NCBI GenBank assembly: GCA_965262055.1
Contig: CBDHEI010000001.1
Coordinates: 1 to 64,000 of the forward strand
DNA length: 64,000 nucleotides
Source: G958296245 sp965262055
GTDB taxonomy: Bacteria; Chloroflexota; Dehalococcoidia; Lucifugimonadales; G958296245
Reading direction: 5' to 3'
Part shown: positions 53,479 through 63,751 of the stretch, one piece after another
Position numbering within the stretch: position 1 is the stretch's first letter
Layout of the letters: every line of letters starts with the position of its first letter
Program-made: the position numbers and the translations under genes
The notes under the pieces: generated by a model
What the model was told of the DNA's origin: nothing
Database searches by the model: none
What the model saw: the letters and a program-made list of their open reading frames with translations, nothing else

Positions 53479-53724
53479 TCGCATTCCACCCCGTATCCAT
53501 GCGACTCCGGCGTTAAGGCGCTCCCCGGGCAACCCTTCAGATTTGGTGAGAGCCGAAGGAGGGAGTCCAGAAGGGTCCTCCCATCTGGCAGGGGGGTCTG
53601 GGAGCTTTGCCCCCAGTCACAAAAGGGCGGGCGGGTGGGAACAAAGACTCCTGCCTTGTCGCGACATTGCTGGTCAAGAAGACCTCACGAAGTCTGAACA
53701 GCTTCACTCCTCGGAGTGAAAGGA

Positions 53725-53758
53725 AGAGGCGCCGCCCCGTCGTCGAGGCGGCGCCTCT
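53725..53758 (-). terminator. Strong hairpin after the beta-type glnA
   Basis: AGAGGCGCCGCC and GGCGGCGCCTCT form a 12-bp stem with a 10-base loop. On the minus strand it is followed by TCCTTTC rather than a pure T run, so termination is likely but not classical. Confidence 0.55.
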
Positions 53759-53778
53759 ATCTGAAAACTCCGGACCGT

Positions 53779-55218
<1,440 letters not shown>

Positions 55219-55465
55219 ATGCCTCCTCCGTACTGCTCGAAGCGAATCTAGGGTCCCAAGGGACGCTGGCGGCCTGCCCGGAATAACGTTCGGGCGCCCT
55301 TGGGTCCGACGCGGCCATCGCCATCGAGGCATCGCCCATCGGCCCTACCCAAGGATGCGTAGCGCACCGTACATTCTATTGGCTGGCCAGTGCCGTATCA
55401 CCGCTTGAATGTTAATTCTTTGTTACAGCCCCACTCGGCTTGGCAAAGCCGGTATCATCTTCCCC

Positions 55466-56155
55466 ATGCCTATTGAGAGCCTGGAGCGCGCCCTCGGTGT
55501 CACCTTCCGCGACCGACGCCTCCTCCAGTTGGCCCTCGTCCACAGCTCCTTCGCCAACGAGAACCCAGACGCTCCCACCCACTCGAACGAGCGCCTCGAG
55601 TTCCTTGGGGACGCCGTAATAGGCTCGGTCGTCGCCGGGGAGCTCTACCAGATGCACCCCGGCTGGTCGGAGGGCCAGCTCACCCAGGCCAGGACGGCCC
55701 TGGTGCGGGGCGACACGCTAGCCGCTCTGGCACGGCGCCTGAGCCTCGGTGACTACCTCTGCTTCGGCAAGGGCGAAGAGGAAAGCGGTGGACGCCGGCG
55801 CGACTCCAACTTGGCCGGGGCCCTCGAAGCGGTCGCTGGCGCCCTCTTCCTCGACCAGGGCTACGACACCGTCCGCATGTTCGTCGTTACCCAGCTCGCC
55901 GGCGAGCTGGCCTCATCGGGAAGCCGCGGACTCGCCAAGAGCGCTAAGTCCAGGCTCCAGGAGGCCGTGCAGGCGCAAGGCTTCGCTCCGCCCGTCTACG
56001 AGATAGTCCACGCCTCCGGCAAGGACCACGCCCGCGAGTTCACAGCCGCGGTGCTCGTCGACGGCAAGGCAGTAGGACGTGGCACCGGCACCCGCAAGTC
56101 CCACGCCGAACAGGCCGCCGCCGCCGAGGCCCTCACAGCCATGGGGCTCGGCTAG
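55466..56155 (+). CDS. rnc: Ribonuclease III
   Basis: A 229-residue double-strand-specific RNase that processes rRNA and other RNAs. The catalytic signature is NERLEFLGDAVIGSVVA and the later acidic site EAVAGALFLDQGYD; the double-stranded RNA binding domain occupies about residues 160-227 (SRLQEAVQAQGFAPPVYEIV to SHAEQAAAAEAL). ATG 55466 gives MPIESLERALG, the typical N-terminus. Divergent from glnA over a 247-bp gap with nothing else recognised. Confidence 0.96.
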   Translation: MPIESLERALGVTFRDRRLLQLALVHSSFANENPDAPTHSNERLEFLGDAVIGSVVAGELYQMHPGWSEGQLTQARTALVRGDTLAALARRLSLGDYLCFGKGEEESGGRRRDSNLAGALEAVAGALFLDQGYDTVRMFVVTQLAGELASSGSRGLAKSAKSRLQEAVQAQGFAPPVYEIVHASGKDHAREFTAAVLVDGKAVGRGTGTRKSHAEQAAAAEALTAMGLG

Positions 56156-56309
56156 CAGGCTGCCCATGATGCGGTGTGCGAGGAGTGTAGAATCTCGCCG
56201 GGGGTGTGGCGTGGCCCCCACAAGTCTCTTCGGAGGTGGGTGGTCGGGTATCCGAGACATTTCTTCATTCGCTAGAGTCCGACTTTCCGGTTTCCCCTCC
56301 GAGAAGGGG

Positions 56310-56396
56310 GACAAGGCGGCGGAGAAGTTCCTGTGGAGGAACGCCAAGGCCGCATACAAGTGGAGCGACCGCTCCGCGGAGGTGACACAGAAATGA
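56310..56396 (+). pseudogene. C-terminal fragment of a small gene coupled to the nitroreductase
   Basis: The frame GDKAAEKFLWRNAKAAYKWS ending DRSAEVTQK stops in a TGA that overlaps the nitroreductase ATG (ATGA). No start with a ribosome binding site is seen and the upstream part of the frame (from 56079) is low-complexity, so only the 3' end of a former gene seems to remain. The rest of 56156-56309 shows nothing. Confidence 0.35.
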
Positions 56397-56759
56397 GCGT
56401 CTACGAAAACGTGCGCGAACGGATGACTATCCGCGAGTTCAGGCCGGACCCGGTTCCAGAACAAGTGGTTAGGAAGCTGCTGCAGGCCGGCCGGTGGGCG
56501 CCCAGCTCACGGAACCAGCAGCCGTGGCGCTTCATCGTGGTCAGGGACCGGGATGTACTGGCGCGGCTGGGCGCGATCGCCACGAGCGGGCCGTTCCTGG
56601 CAGACGCGCCGCTCGCCATTGCGATCCTGATGGAGAGCTCCGACTCTCCGGAGCTCGACGCGGGCCGCGCGCTGCAACAGATGGAGCTGGTGGCCTGGGA
56701 TGAGGGACTCGGTACCTGCTTCGTCGGCCTCCCGACCGCGGAGCAGCAGCGCGCCGTAA

Positions 56760-58466
56760 GCCCGAATCCACCGAAGGACACCGATGGACGGCGTGAGGAC
56801 AGCGGCAGGGTGGGTGAGGGAGCTACAGGGGAGATGGCTGGGCTCATTGGGGTAGATTGGAAGGTCGGCGAACGGTCTTCAGTCGCCGCCTTGCGCCCCT
56901 ATGGCCCTCTGCGGGAGCTGCGATGCGCGGGATGGCGAGAGAATACGCAGCAGGGAACTCTCGCGGGACCGGGGTGGCACGAGTTTTCAGGGAAGTTGGG
57001 TCAGTTGCAGGCTGGCAGTTCAGGCGGGGAGTGGAATGGCTCGCAGCCGGGCCATGGCGCGAGTGAACTGGGTTTCCCAAGTCCAATGCTGGGGAAGATG
57101 CAGGGTAAGGCGGCGCGCCGAGCGGGTGATCCGTCCCACCAGAGCGAAGACCCGCCGCCTGAGGGTCTTGGTGGTCACGGTCCGTTCGGCCAGACCGATG
57201 CGCGCTGTCCAGCGGGCGAGGTTGTGTGCCATCACCTGCACCGCCAGCCAGGCGCCGTTGGCGGCGAAGCGCCCCGAGGGGAGATGGTTGAGTCCGACGC
57301 CGTGTTTCAGGTCTCGAATGGCGTTCTCGATCTCGGCGTGGCGGCGATGATCGGCCTCCAGTTCCAGGGTTTCCCCGTCCCGGTCGGTGATGAAGCCGTG
57401 ATAGCTGTAGGTGGCGAAGAGGGCCAACTGGGAACCGGGCGTGGGCTTCACCCGCCGGACGATGAGCCGCACCGGCGCGGCGTCGGGTTCACTCTGGAAG
57501 GGGGTATAGGTGGTCTCGGCCACATCGGCGGCGCCGTCCATCCAGTAGGGAATCGGCGTCCAGTCCTGCTCGGGGATCGCCTCAATCAACTCCCGCAGGC
57601 CTTTGTGCTGGCGGATGGTGATGGAGAAGCGGACACTCATCTCGCGGCAGACGGCGACGAGAGCGTGGGCGTAGAAGCCGCTGTCGGCGCGCACCGTGAG
57701 TTGGCCGCTGGCCCTACCGTAGCGCACCCGCCCCACCGTTTCACGCAGGAAGTGGGCAGCGCCGCGAGCGGTGTTGGCACGGCCCTCGCGCAGCCGGGAC
57801 ATCAGCACATCGCCGGTTCCGGCGGCGATGGCCAGCAGTGGGTGATAGCCCCGCACGCCGGTGTAGTTGTGGTGTCGCGCCCCTTCTTTGTCCAGTCCAT
57901 AGGTCTCGCAGATGGTGGAGTCCAGGTCGATGGTAAGGGGCGAGTCGCCGGGTCCGGCCCCAGCGGCCCATGCGCGTGCCAGCAACTGGCGGCTCACCCG
58001 GTCGAGTTGACGGACATGCCCCCACCGGAAGCTGCGCAGGAAGGTGCCCAGGGTGGATGGCGCCTTGACCACGCAGCCGAGAACACCGACCGTCCCACCA
58101 GCACGCAGCGCATCGGCGTCGTCGATGAAGTCGCCGCCCGCCAGCGCGGAAGCGACCAGCGTCAGCAGTTTGTCCCCCGTGTTCGCCCGCCCCGATGCGC
58201 AGCCTAGGTCGAGGTGATGGTCGACGAGTTCCCGCAGGCCCAGGTGCTGTGCAAGGGTGGCCGGCAGGAGCAGGCCGGCATTGGCCACCAGGCGGTGGTC
58301 GTCAAAGACGACGCGGATACGGTCGGGATTATTCTGTGGCAGCATCTACTGGGTGCTCCTTGTTTCCGGGCGGTTTTCTGTTTCAAAACCATTCTCCCAG
58401 ATTCAGAGGAGCACCCTCTGGCTTCTTCAAGGACTGTCCCCAAAGTCGTCTTTCGGTGGATTCGGG
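56760..58466 (-). mobile_element. IS1380-family insertion sequence, copy 3
   Basis: The same terminal repeats as copies 1 and 2, inserted in the opposite orientation within the nitroreductase gene. Flanked by GTAA at 56756-56759 and 58467-58470. Confidence 0.92.
57020..58345 (-). CDS. IS1380-family transposase, copy 3
   Basis: A 441-residue transposase with the same catalytic regions as copies 1 and 2 (DLDSTICETYG, RADSGFYAHA, HAEIENAIRD) but more substitutions: DRIRVVFDD, GCASGRANT, NYTGVRGYH, VRYGRASG, REMSVRF and PQHWTW. The greater divergence suggests an older or separately acquired insertion than the close pair at 20.4-24.1 kb. No stop codon breaks the frame. Confidence 0.92.
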   Translation of the reverse strand: MLPQNNPDRIRVVFDDHRLVANAGLLLPATLAQHLGLRELVDHHLDLGCASGRANTGDKLLTLVASALAGGDFIDDADALRAGGTVGVLGCVVKAPSTLGTFLRSFRWGHVRQLDRVSRQLLARAWAAGAGPGDSPLTIDLDSTICETYGLDKEGARHHNYTGVRGYHPLLAIAAGTGDVLMSRLREGRANTARGAAHFLRETVGRVRYGRASGQLTVRADSGFYAHALVAVCREMSVRFSITIRQHKGLRELIEAIPEQDWTPIPYWMDGAADVAETTYTPFQSEPDAAPVRLIVRRVKPTPGSQLALFATYSYHGFITDRDGETLELEADHRRHAEIENAIRDLKHGVGLNHLPSGRFAANGAWLAVQVMAHNLARWTARIGLAERTVTTKTLRRRVFALVGRITRSARRLTLHLPQHWTWETQFTRAMARLRAIPLPA

Positions 58467-58639
58467 GTAAAGGATCTCCTTGGAGTCCCGGACTCCATCC
58501 ACCTGGTCACCGTCCTGCCGTTCGGCTACCGCGCCCGCACTCCCCGCGGCAAGAGGCGCAGGCCGCTGTCGGAGATCGCCCACGACGGGCATTACGGAGT
58601 GCCGTACGCGCAGGACTGAGAGCGAACGGGCGCAGGTGG

Positions 58640-58700
58640 GCCTGGTTTTCCTGTAGGCAGAACCATCTTCGAGTTGTGGCTTGACAGCCTGTGAAACTTC
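58640..58700 (-). repeat. Third copy of the dispersed ~50-bp repeat
   Basis: On the minus strand ACAGGCTGTCAAGCCACAAC then TCGAAGATGGTTC matches the pair at 12231-12405 (ACAGACTGCCCAGCCGCATC, TCGAAGACGGTTC). Confidence 0.5.
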
Positions 58701-58896
58701 CTTGGATACTGCTTGCCAACCATAACGCGTCAGGGCAGTCAGAAGCAGCGCCTCCAACCATTGCATGTCCCATAATTCCGTGCGATGGTCACCACTCCAC
58801 TGACCAGCCAATGTCCCCGCCCCAAGTTAAACAGTCTCGGCACAGGACAAGCCTTCAACTCCCCTTGATCGCGCTCCTGCCCCCAGGCACTCCCAG

Positions 58897-59877
58897 CTAC
58901 CGCGACGATGTGTCGACGGAGATATAAACGCCTCCAGGAACTGTCTGCAAGCTGAGACCGCAGTTGTGGAGTATCGCATCTACGGCATGCACAAGGGTCT
59001 GAACGGACTCCTCGAACGGCAACTGATCATCATCGAGTTGACCAAGGATAGTATCGAGGTGTTCTTTGAAGAAACGTTGAGAGGCGTCCGTCTCTTTGAT
59101 TCGCTCTACGATGTCTGGCCAAAGCTCAGTGCATTTGTATCTCGAAGCGGTATGGCTCAGCAATTTGAAAAGGTCTTTCATGGCGGGAATCACCACCGTG
59201 GCAATCTCGTCGATCCCAACCTGCCTAGTCTGAAACTGCCATAACTTTTCTTCGATGAAACTTGGCACCTGGTTAATGCTGTTCATCAGACTCTGAACCC
59301 AATCTATTCCTTGAGCCTCATCCAGCTCTCGCAGAGACCAAGGGCTCCCATCATCCTTTCTGGCTAACCCGCGAACTAGAGTGTCGACCACACGGTCCAC
59401 GTCAAACTCATCGAGAAGGGATGTGGCGTAGCCGTCCAGCCATCGCTCCGCCGTGTCGGCATCGGTGGTGTATTCTTCCTCTCCCAGCCTATCAAGGTGG
59501 CGCTCTTCGTACAGTACGTGGACCAGTTCGTGGAGTACAGTTGTCAGGCACTTCGGATTCTGGAGCCCCCACTCACCTATCTGTTTCGCATCAATAATCA
59601 CTGCAAAACTGAGTTTCCCTTGCTGGGAGCGGATCCACAGGGTTCTGCCAATGGCCTGCACATTATTCCGAGCAGCGACATATCCTGCAATACCTGAGCG
59701 TTCATTGAGCAATCGATTAACGTCATCTTCAAAACAGTTGGTCACCCTAATCTTTTTGAGCAGAAAATGCATTCGAAGTTCGTCAGCAAGTAGTCCTATT
59801 GCGTTCAACAGTTTCCCGATATCTTCCTTTGCCAGGGGGCGCAATTCTACAGGTACTCCTGGAACCTCAATAGTCAA
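58897..59877 (-). CDS. HExxH metallopeptidase-like protein, possibly ImmA/IrrE-related
   Basis: A 326-residue protein with the zinc motif VLHELVHVLYEE (His116, Glu117, His120) and a downstream acidic helix AERWLDGYATSLLDEF whose Glu144 could be the third ligand, as in ImmA/IrrE-type peptidases. The C-terminal 150 residues (LWQFQTRQVGIDEIATVVIP, LGQLDDDQLPFEESVQTLVH) are helical and of unknown fold. It lies 63 bp downstream of a HEPN-like gene in the same direction, so the two are probably one operon. ImmA-like peptidases act as stress or antitoxin-cleaving regulators; here the target is unknown. Confidence 0.65.
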   Translation of the reverse strand: MTIEVPGVPVELRPLAKEDIGKLLNAIGLLADELRMHFLLKKIRVTNCFEDDVNRLLNERSGIAGYVAARNNVQAIGRTLWIRSQQGKLSFAVIIDAKQIGEWGLQNPKCLTTVLHELVHVLYEERHLDRLGEEEYTTDADTAERWLDGYATSLLDEFDVDRVVDTLVRGLARKDDGSPWSLRELDEAQGIDWVQSLMNSINQVPSFIEEKLWQFQTRQVGIDEIATVVIPAMKDLFKLLSHTASRYKCTELWPDIVERIKETDASQRFFKEHLDTILGQLDDDQLPFEESVQTLVHAVDAILHNCGLSLQTVPGGVYISVDTSSR

Positions 59878-59940
59878 ACCTCTTCACCATCCTTCCTTCC
59901 TCTTTGGACTGCGGCGTCGACGCTCCGTCAACGATAACAT

Positions 59941-60453
59941 TTAGGCTGTGTTCTTGGCGACTATATGAAGTGCCACTGCCATGACCACGGTCGCATCTTG
60001 TTCGATGACATCGTAAGGTGCCGCATCTTCAACAATGGCCCGAGCTTCCACACTGTCTTCATGACCTGGCCTTCGAAAGTGAGCATAGGCATTCCTGTAT
60101 TTGCGGACTCTCTTCAAATCCTGTAATTCCCTGTCTCCTATCAGACCTTCAGCATGTGCTTCTCTCAACAAGGCAGAAAGACCCTCACGCTGAAGATCGT
60201 TGCGGCCTGCTCCGTAGAATAAGGCTGCAAGGGTCTGTTCGATGTATGCTAGTCCCAAGAGAATTGTCGCCAGGAACTGGGCGTACACATAGCAATATCG
60301 TGCTTCTCCGAACAATGCCTTGGCGTGCAACCCGCCAGGGAAAAGCCAATGCTCGCCTGCTGGTGCATTGTCAACTAACCATTCGAGTCGCGACAACCTG
60401 TCGTCAAAGCACCTAGAGTCTTCATCACTCAGCCATTTTGCTGTAGTAGACAT
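59941..60453 (-). CDS. HEPN-like protein
   Basis: A 170-residue mostly helical protein with RVRKYRNAYAHFRRPGHEDS. RNAYAH (Arg120 to His125) fits the R-x4-6-H motif of HEPN ribonucleases, placed at the start of a C-terminal helix as usual; a hydrophobic helix (FLATILLGLAYIEQTLAALF) precedes it. HEPN proteins cut RNA in toxin-antitoxin, CRISPR and abortive-infection systems, though some lack activity; a non-toxic DUF4145-like relative is the alternative. AAGGAGGAG lies upstream of the ATG. First gene of a probable two-gene unit with the metallopeptidase. Confidence 0.6.
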   Translation of the reverse strand: MSTTAKWLSDEDSRCFDDRLSRLEWLVDNAPAGEHWLFPGGLHAKALFGEARYCYVYAQFLATILLGLAYIEQTLAALFYGAGRNDLQREGLSALLREAHAEGLIGDRELQDLKRVRKYRNAYAHFRRPGHEDSVEARAIVEDAAPYDVIEQDATVVMAVALHIVAKNTA

Positions 60454-60708
60454 GAAAGCTCCTCCTTCGACATCAGCTCGTCAACGGTCTTCAATCGTTC
60501 GATGAGCGATCCGAAACGATCGGAGGTTGACTTTGGAGTCACACGGCTCGCCGTCCGTTACGTCTTGAAGTGCGCACTGCGTTAGAGTAGTCAATGGCTG
60601 CTACTAGGGGATGAGGGGTAGAGGCAGCACCACTAGAGAGTCCGAAGAATCGCTGCAAACCCCATTCGGATGACCGGACTGGGGGACGGTCTTAGTGGTC
60701 TCGAGTCC

Positions 60709-62226
60709 CTACCCAAACGCCCGAAGAAGGTACTCGACGTCCAACTCGGGATAAACTGGGTAACGCCGCAGCAGACCCGCGACCCGCTCTCGCGCCTCGG
60801 CCAGCGTCCCCGCGTCCGTCCTGTAGCGGGCCTTGCTAGGCTGGCCCGCGCTCTTGCCCTTCGCAATGACCGCCTCCTCCGTATTGCCCAGTACCAGCTT
60901 CAGCACCGACGCAATCTCCCCCATCTCGTCATTCCCCATCCCCAACGTCGTCAAGGCCGGGGTTCCCAGGCGCAGGCCGCTCGTGTACCACGGCCCGTTG
61001 GTGTCGAACGGCAGCGTATTCCGGTTCAGTGTCACACGGGCGCCGCGCACCGCTGACTCCGCCTGCCTTCCAGTCAGGCCGAACGGCGTCACGTCGAGCA
61101 GCATCAGGTGGTTGTCGGTGCCGCCCGTCAGCACCTCCATCCCCTCCTCCACGCAGTAGCCCGCCAACGCCGAGGCGTTCGCCACGATGTCCGCCGCGTA
61201 CTCCTTGAACCCCTGCGCGCTCGCCTCCTCGAAGGCCACCGCCTTGGCCGCCATGACGTGCGGCAGCGGCCCCCCAAGCACCAGCGGGCAACCCCTGTCC
61301 ACGTGCCCGGCAAACTCCTCCCGGCACAGCACCATCCCGCCGCGCGGCCCGCGCAGCGTCTTGTGGGTCGTGGTCGTCACAACGTCGGCGTACGCCACCG
61401 GGTCGTTGTCCCCCTGGAAGACCTTGCCAGCCACGAGGCCTGCGAAGTGCGCCATGTCCACCATGAACACCGCGCCCACCTCGTCTGCTATCTCCCGGAA
61501 CGCCGCAAAGTCGATTAGTCTGGAGTAGGCGCTGTACCCCGCCAGCAGGATCAGGGGCCTGAAGCTCCTCGCCTGCTCCCGTATCCTGTCGTAGTCCAGC
61601 AGCTTCGTCTCCGGGTCCACCCCGTAAGAAGCAACGTCGAACATCCTGCCCGACACGTTGTGCCGGTAGCCGTGCGTGAGGTGCCCGCCGGCATACAGGT
61701 CCATCCCCATCAGCCGCTGATTGCCCATTTCGACACGAAGCTCGCGCCAGTCCCCGCTGCTGAGGGCCGAGGGATCCGTCTCCCCCACCCGCTCCATGAA
61801 GGGCGCCTGCACGCGGGCCGACAGTATCGCCCAGTAGGCGACCAGGTTGGCGTCCGCGCCCGAATGCGGCTGCACGTAGGCGTGATCAGCCCCGAACAGC
61901 GAGCAGGCCAAGTGCACCGCGCGCGCCTCGACGGTGTCTACGTTGTCGCAGCCTGCGTAGAACCGGTGCTCCGGCACCCCCTCGGCGTACTTGTCAGTGA
62001 ACAGGTTCCCTTGAGCAAGCTGGACGGCCAGCGAAGAGTAGTTCTCGCTGGCGATCATCTTGAGGTTCCCGCGCTGGTCGGCCAGCTCCGAGACGATGGC
62101 ACGGGCCACCTCCGGCGACACCGATCCGACCCGCTCCAACGACGCCAGGTAGCCAACGAAACCCGCGCTCGGCGTCCTGCCGGAGCTCGCGGTCTCCGCC
62201 AGGTACACAGCCAGTGGCGACTCCAC
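60709..62226 (-). CDS. glyA: Serine hydroxymethyltransferase, long form
   Basis: A PLP enzyme of about 505 residues interconverting serine and glycine with transfer of a one-carbon unit to tetrahydrofolate. It shows MIASENYSSLAVQLAQGN, FMVDMAHFAGLVAGKVF, the PLP-lysine site TTTTHKTLRGPRGG and DNHLMLLDVTPFG. It is longer than the usual 420 residues, with an N-terminal extension and an insertion around VGETDPSALSSGDWREL, a form found in several Chloroflexota and Actinobacteria. GTG 62226 (VESPLAVYLAET) is preferred; the longer frame to 62340 is atypical. One-carbon metabolism links it to folE nearby. Confidence 0.93.
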   Translation of the reverse strand: MESPLAVYLAETASSGRTPSAGFVGYLASLERVGSVSPEVARAIVSELADQRGNLKMIASENYSSLAVQLAQGNLFTDKYAEGVPEHRFYAGCDNVDTVEARAVHLACSLFGADHAYVQPHSGADANLVAYWAILSARVQAPFMERVGETDPSALSSGDWRELRVEMGNQRLMGMDLYAGGHLTHGYRHNVSGRMFDVASYGVDPETKLLDYDRIREQARSFRPLILLAGYSAYSRLIDFAAFREIADEVGAVFMVDMAHFAGLVAGKVFQGDNDPVAYADVVTTTTHKTLRGPRGGMVLCREEFAGHVDRGCPLVLGGPLPHVMAAKAVAFEEASAQGFKEYAADIVANASALAGYCVEEGMEVLTGGTDNHLMLLDVTPFGLTGRQAESAVRGARVTLNRNTLPFDTNGPWYTSGLRLGTPALTTLGMGNDEMGEIASVLKLVLGNTEEAVIAKGKSAGQPSKARYRTDAGTLAEARERVAGLLRRYPVYPELDVEYLLRAFG

Positions 62227-62350
62227 CAAAATACAGCCCCCCACACGGGTGATGCGATAGTCTAGGCACCCCGCTCGACAGGTGTCAAACCCCATCCAAA
62301 TCCATCCTGTCCATCCATGTTTAACCCGGCCCGCATCCATCTGGTACTAT

Positions 62351-62513
62351 ATGGCCGCAATGAAGCAGACATTCGTCCGCGTAGCCCATATGCCCACGCC
62401 GACCGCGGCCATGTGCGGCCGCGTGGTAACTACTTCCGGGGAGACGTAGGCTAAAAGTACATCTTTCGTACCTGCAAGGGCCTCCCCGCTTTATCCGGGG
62501 AGGCCCTTTTTTT
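62351..62513 (+). promoter_or_regulatory. Leader ORF plus terminator upstream of an acetyltransferase relic
   Basis: ATG at 62351 (or 62360) opens a 29-32-codon ORF (MKQTFVRVAHMPTPTAAM...) ending in TAG at 62447-62449. A strong hairpin follows (GGGCCTCCCCG at 62478, CGGGGAGGCCC to 62506) with T7, then AGGAGGGC and the start of the acetyltransferase fragment. TACTAT just before the ORF could be a -10 box. The layout is that of transcription attenuation. Confidence 0.45.
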
Positions 62514-62534
62514 CGTGTATTTAGGAGGGCACCC

Positions 62535-62680
62535 ATGAGCCAAGACCTGAACAAGCGAGTCGAGTTGAAGACCGAACGCCTCCTACTCAGACCGTTCGAG
62601 TTCAAGGACGTCGAAGACACATAGACGACGCCCACTACGGCATCCTCCGCGCCGAGTGGTGCACCCAATCCCCATCCTGA
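62535..62680 (+). pseudogene. GNAT acetyltransferase gene with internal deletion
   Basis: After AGGAGGGCACCC the ATG at 62535 encodes MSQDLNKRVELKTERLLLRP then FEFKDVEDT and a stop: the first strand of a RimJ/RimL-type acetyltransferase (LxTERLxLRPFxxxDxED). Just beyond, another frame reads DDAHYGILRAEWCTQS and stops, matching the C-terminal YGILREEW of the same family. The 130 or so residues between them are missing. Only the two ends remain, while the leader and terminator upstream look intact. Confidence 0.65.
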
Positions 62681-62823
62681 CAACGCCCCACCTCACATTG
62701 ACGCTACCGAACGTCCGTGCTATCATGTCGCCATGGGTTCACCAACAACATCACCCACTGCTCCGCGCCCGGCAGCGCCCCAAATCCGCGTTCCAATCGC
62801 GTTCCAATCGCGACCAAACAGCC

Positions 62824-62841
62824 CCAAACGACGTCGTTTGG
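62824..62841. repeat. 18-bp perfect palindrome beside a short tandem repeat
   Basis: CCAAACGACGTCGTTTGG is fully self-complementary. It is preceded by GCGTTCCAATC twice in tandem (about 62789-62811). The 62681-63189 interval has no supported gene; these may be operator-like sites for folE. Confidence 0.5.
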
Positions 62842-63189
62842 TGACCAAAACCGCTCCAAATCCGACCCAATTCCTCCGGGCCTCACATACGAAACCGAAC
62901 AAAATGGAACGCTTTGAAACACTTTTTTGCGGGAAGCCCCCCGAAACGGCCCCTCAGCCCACCCCAGCCCGGGGTGCACCGGCGCAGCTTGCCGCGCAGT
63001 CGGCGATATGTTAGGTTGGCGGTTGGTCGATATGACCGTTGCCGCGCGCCTCGGCGTTCCCGCACGACCAACAAAAACCTTGTACCACCCTCGTCCGTTC
63101 TCCAACAGTAACCCCGCATCGAAGCACCGGGAGCCTCCGCTCATGCACCGCCGAGTCCCAGCACAATACGCTGCTATAGAGATGCGCCC

Positions 63190-63750
63190 GTGGTAGACGA
63201 AGACTGTATCAGGGAGGCCGTGGCCTCCATCCTCCGCGCCATAGGCGACGACCCTGCAAGGGAAGCCCTCAAGGACACGCCAGCCCGCGTCGCCCGCATG
63301 TACGGCGACCTCTTCTCCGGTATCGGGAAGGACCCGGTCGAGTTGCTGCGCACCGGCTTCGACGAGGAGCACAGGGATATCGTAGTCCTGAGAGACGTGC
63401 ACTTCTTCTCCATCTGCGAGCACCACCTCCTCCCATTCTCCGGAACCGCCGCCATGGGCTACGTCCCCAACGGCCGGGTCGTGGGAATCGGCAAGCTCGC
63501 CAGGGCACTCGACGCGCTGGCGCGGCGCCCACAGCTGCAGGAGCGCCTCACGGCGCAGCTGGCGGACGCCATCGACACCGCCCTCGAGCCCGCCGGTGTC
63601 GCCGTCGTCCTGCGCGCCGAGCACCTGTGTCTCACCATCCGGGGTGCCAGCAAGCCCGGCTCCACCGTCGTTACCTCCGCAAGTCGCGGCGTCCTGAAGA
63701 CTGACCGGGCGACGATCGACCAGTTCAACGCGCTGCTGGAGACCCGCTGA
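63190..63750 (+). CDS. folE: GTP cyclohydrolase I
   Basis: A 186-residue enzyme that converts GTP to 7,8-dihydroneopterin triphosphate, the first step of folate synthesis. Zinc ligands are in FFSICEHHLLPFSG (Cys76, His79) and AEHLCLTIRG (Cys147); GYVPNGRVVGIGKLAR is the usual core. GTG start at 63190. It is transcribed toward the acetyltransferase gene, whose GTG start follows its stop by one base, so the two are probably one operon. Confidence 0.95.
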   Translation: MVDEDCIREAVASILRAIGDDPAREALKDTPARVARMYGDLFSGIGKDPVELLRTGFDEEHRDIVVLRDVHFFSICEHHLLPFSGTAAMGYVPNGRVVGIGKLARALDALARRPQLQERLTAQLADAIDTALEPAGVAVVLRAEHLCLTIRGASKPGSTVVTSASRGVLKTDRATIDQFNALLETR

Positions 63751-63751
63751 G

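Larger units (their letters stand above)
56393..58619 (+). pseudogene. Nitroreductase-family gene split by an IS1380-family copy
   Basis: The 5' part (56393-56759) encodes MSVYENVRERMTIREFRPDP, then AGRWAPSSRNQQPWRFIVVR and GLGTCFVGLPTAEQQRA, typical FMN-dependent nitroreductase sequence. The 3' part (58467-58619) encodes VKDLLGVPDSIHLVTVLPFG then RRRPLSEIAHDGHYG, the usual C-terminus. The IS lies between them with GTAA on each side; deleting it and one GTAA gives an unbroken frame, ...AEQQRAVKDLLGVP. The intact enzyme would have about 170 residues and reduce nitro compounds, quinones or flavins. Now presumably inactive. Confidence 0.92.
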
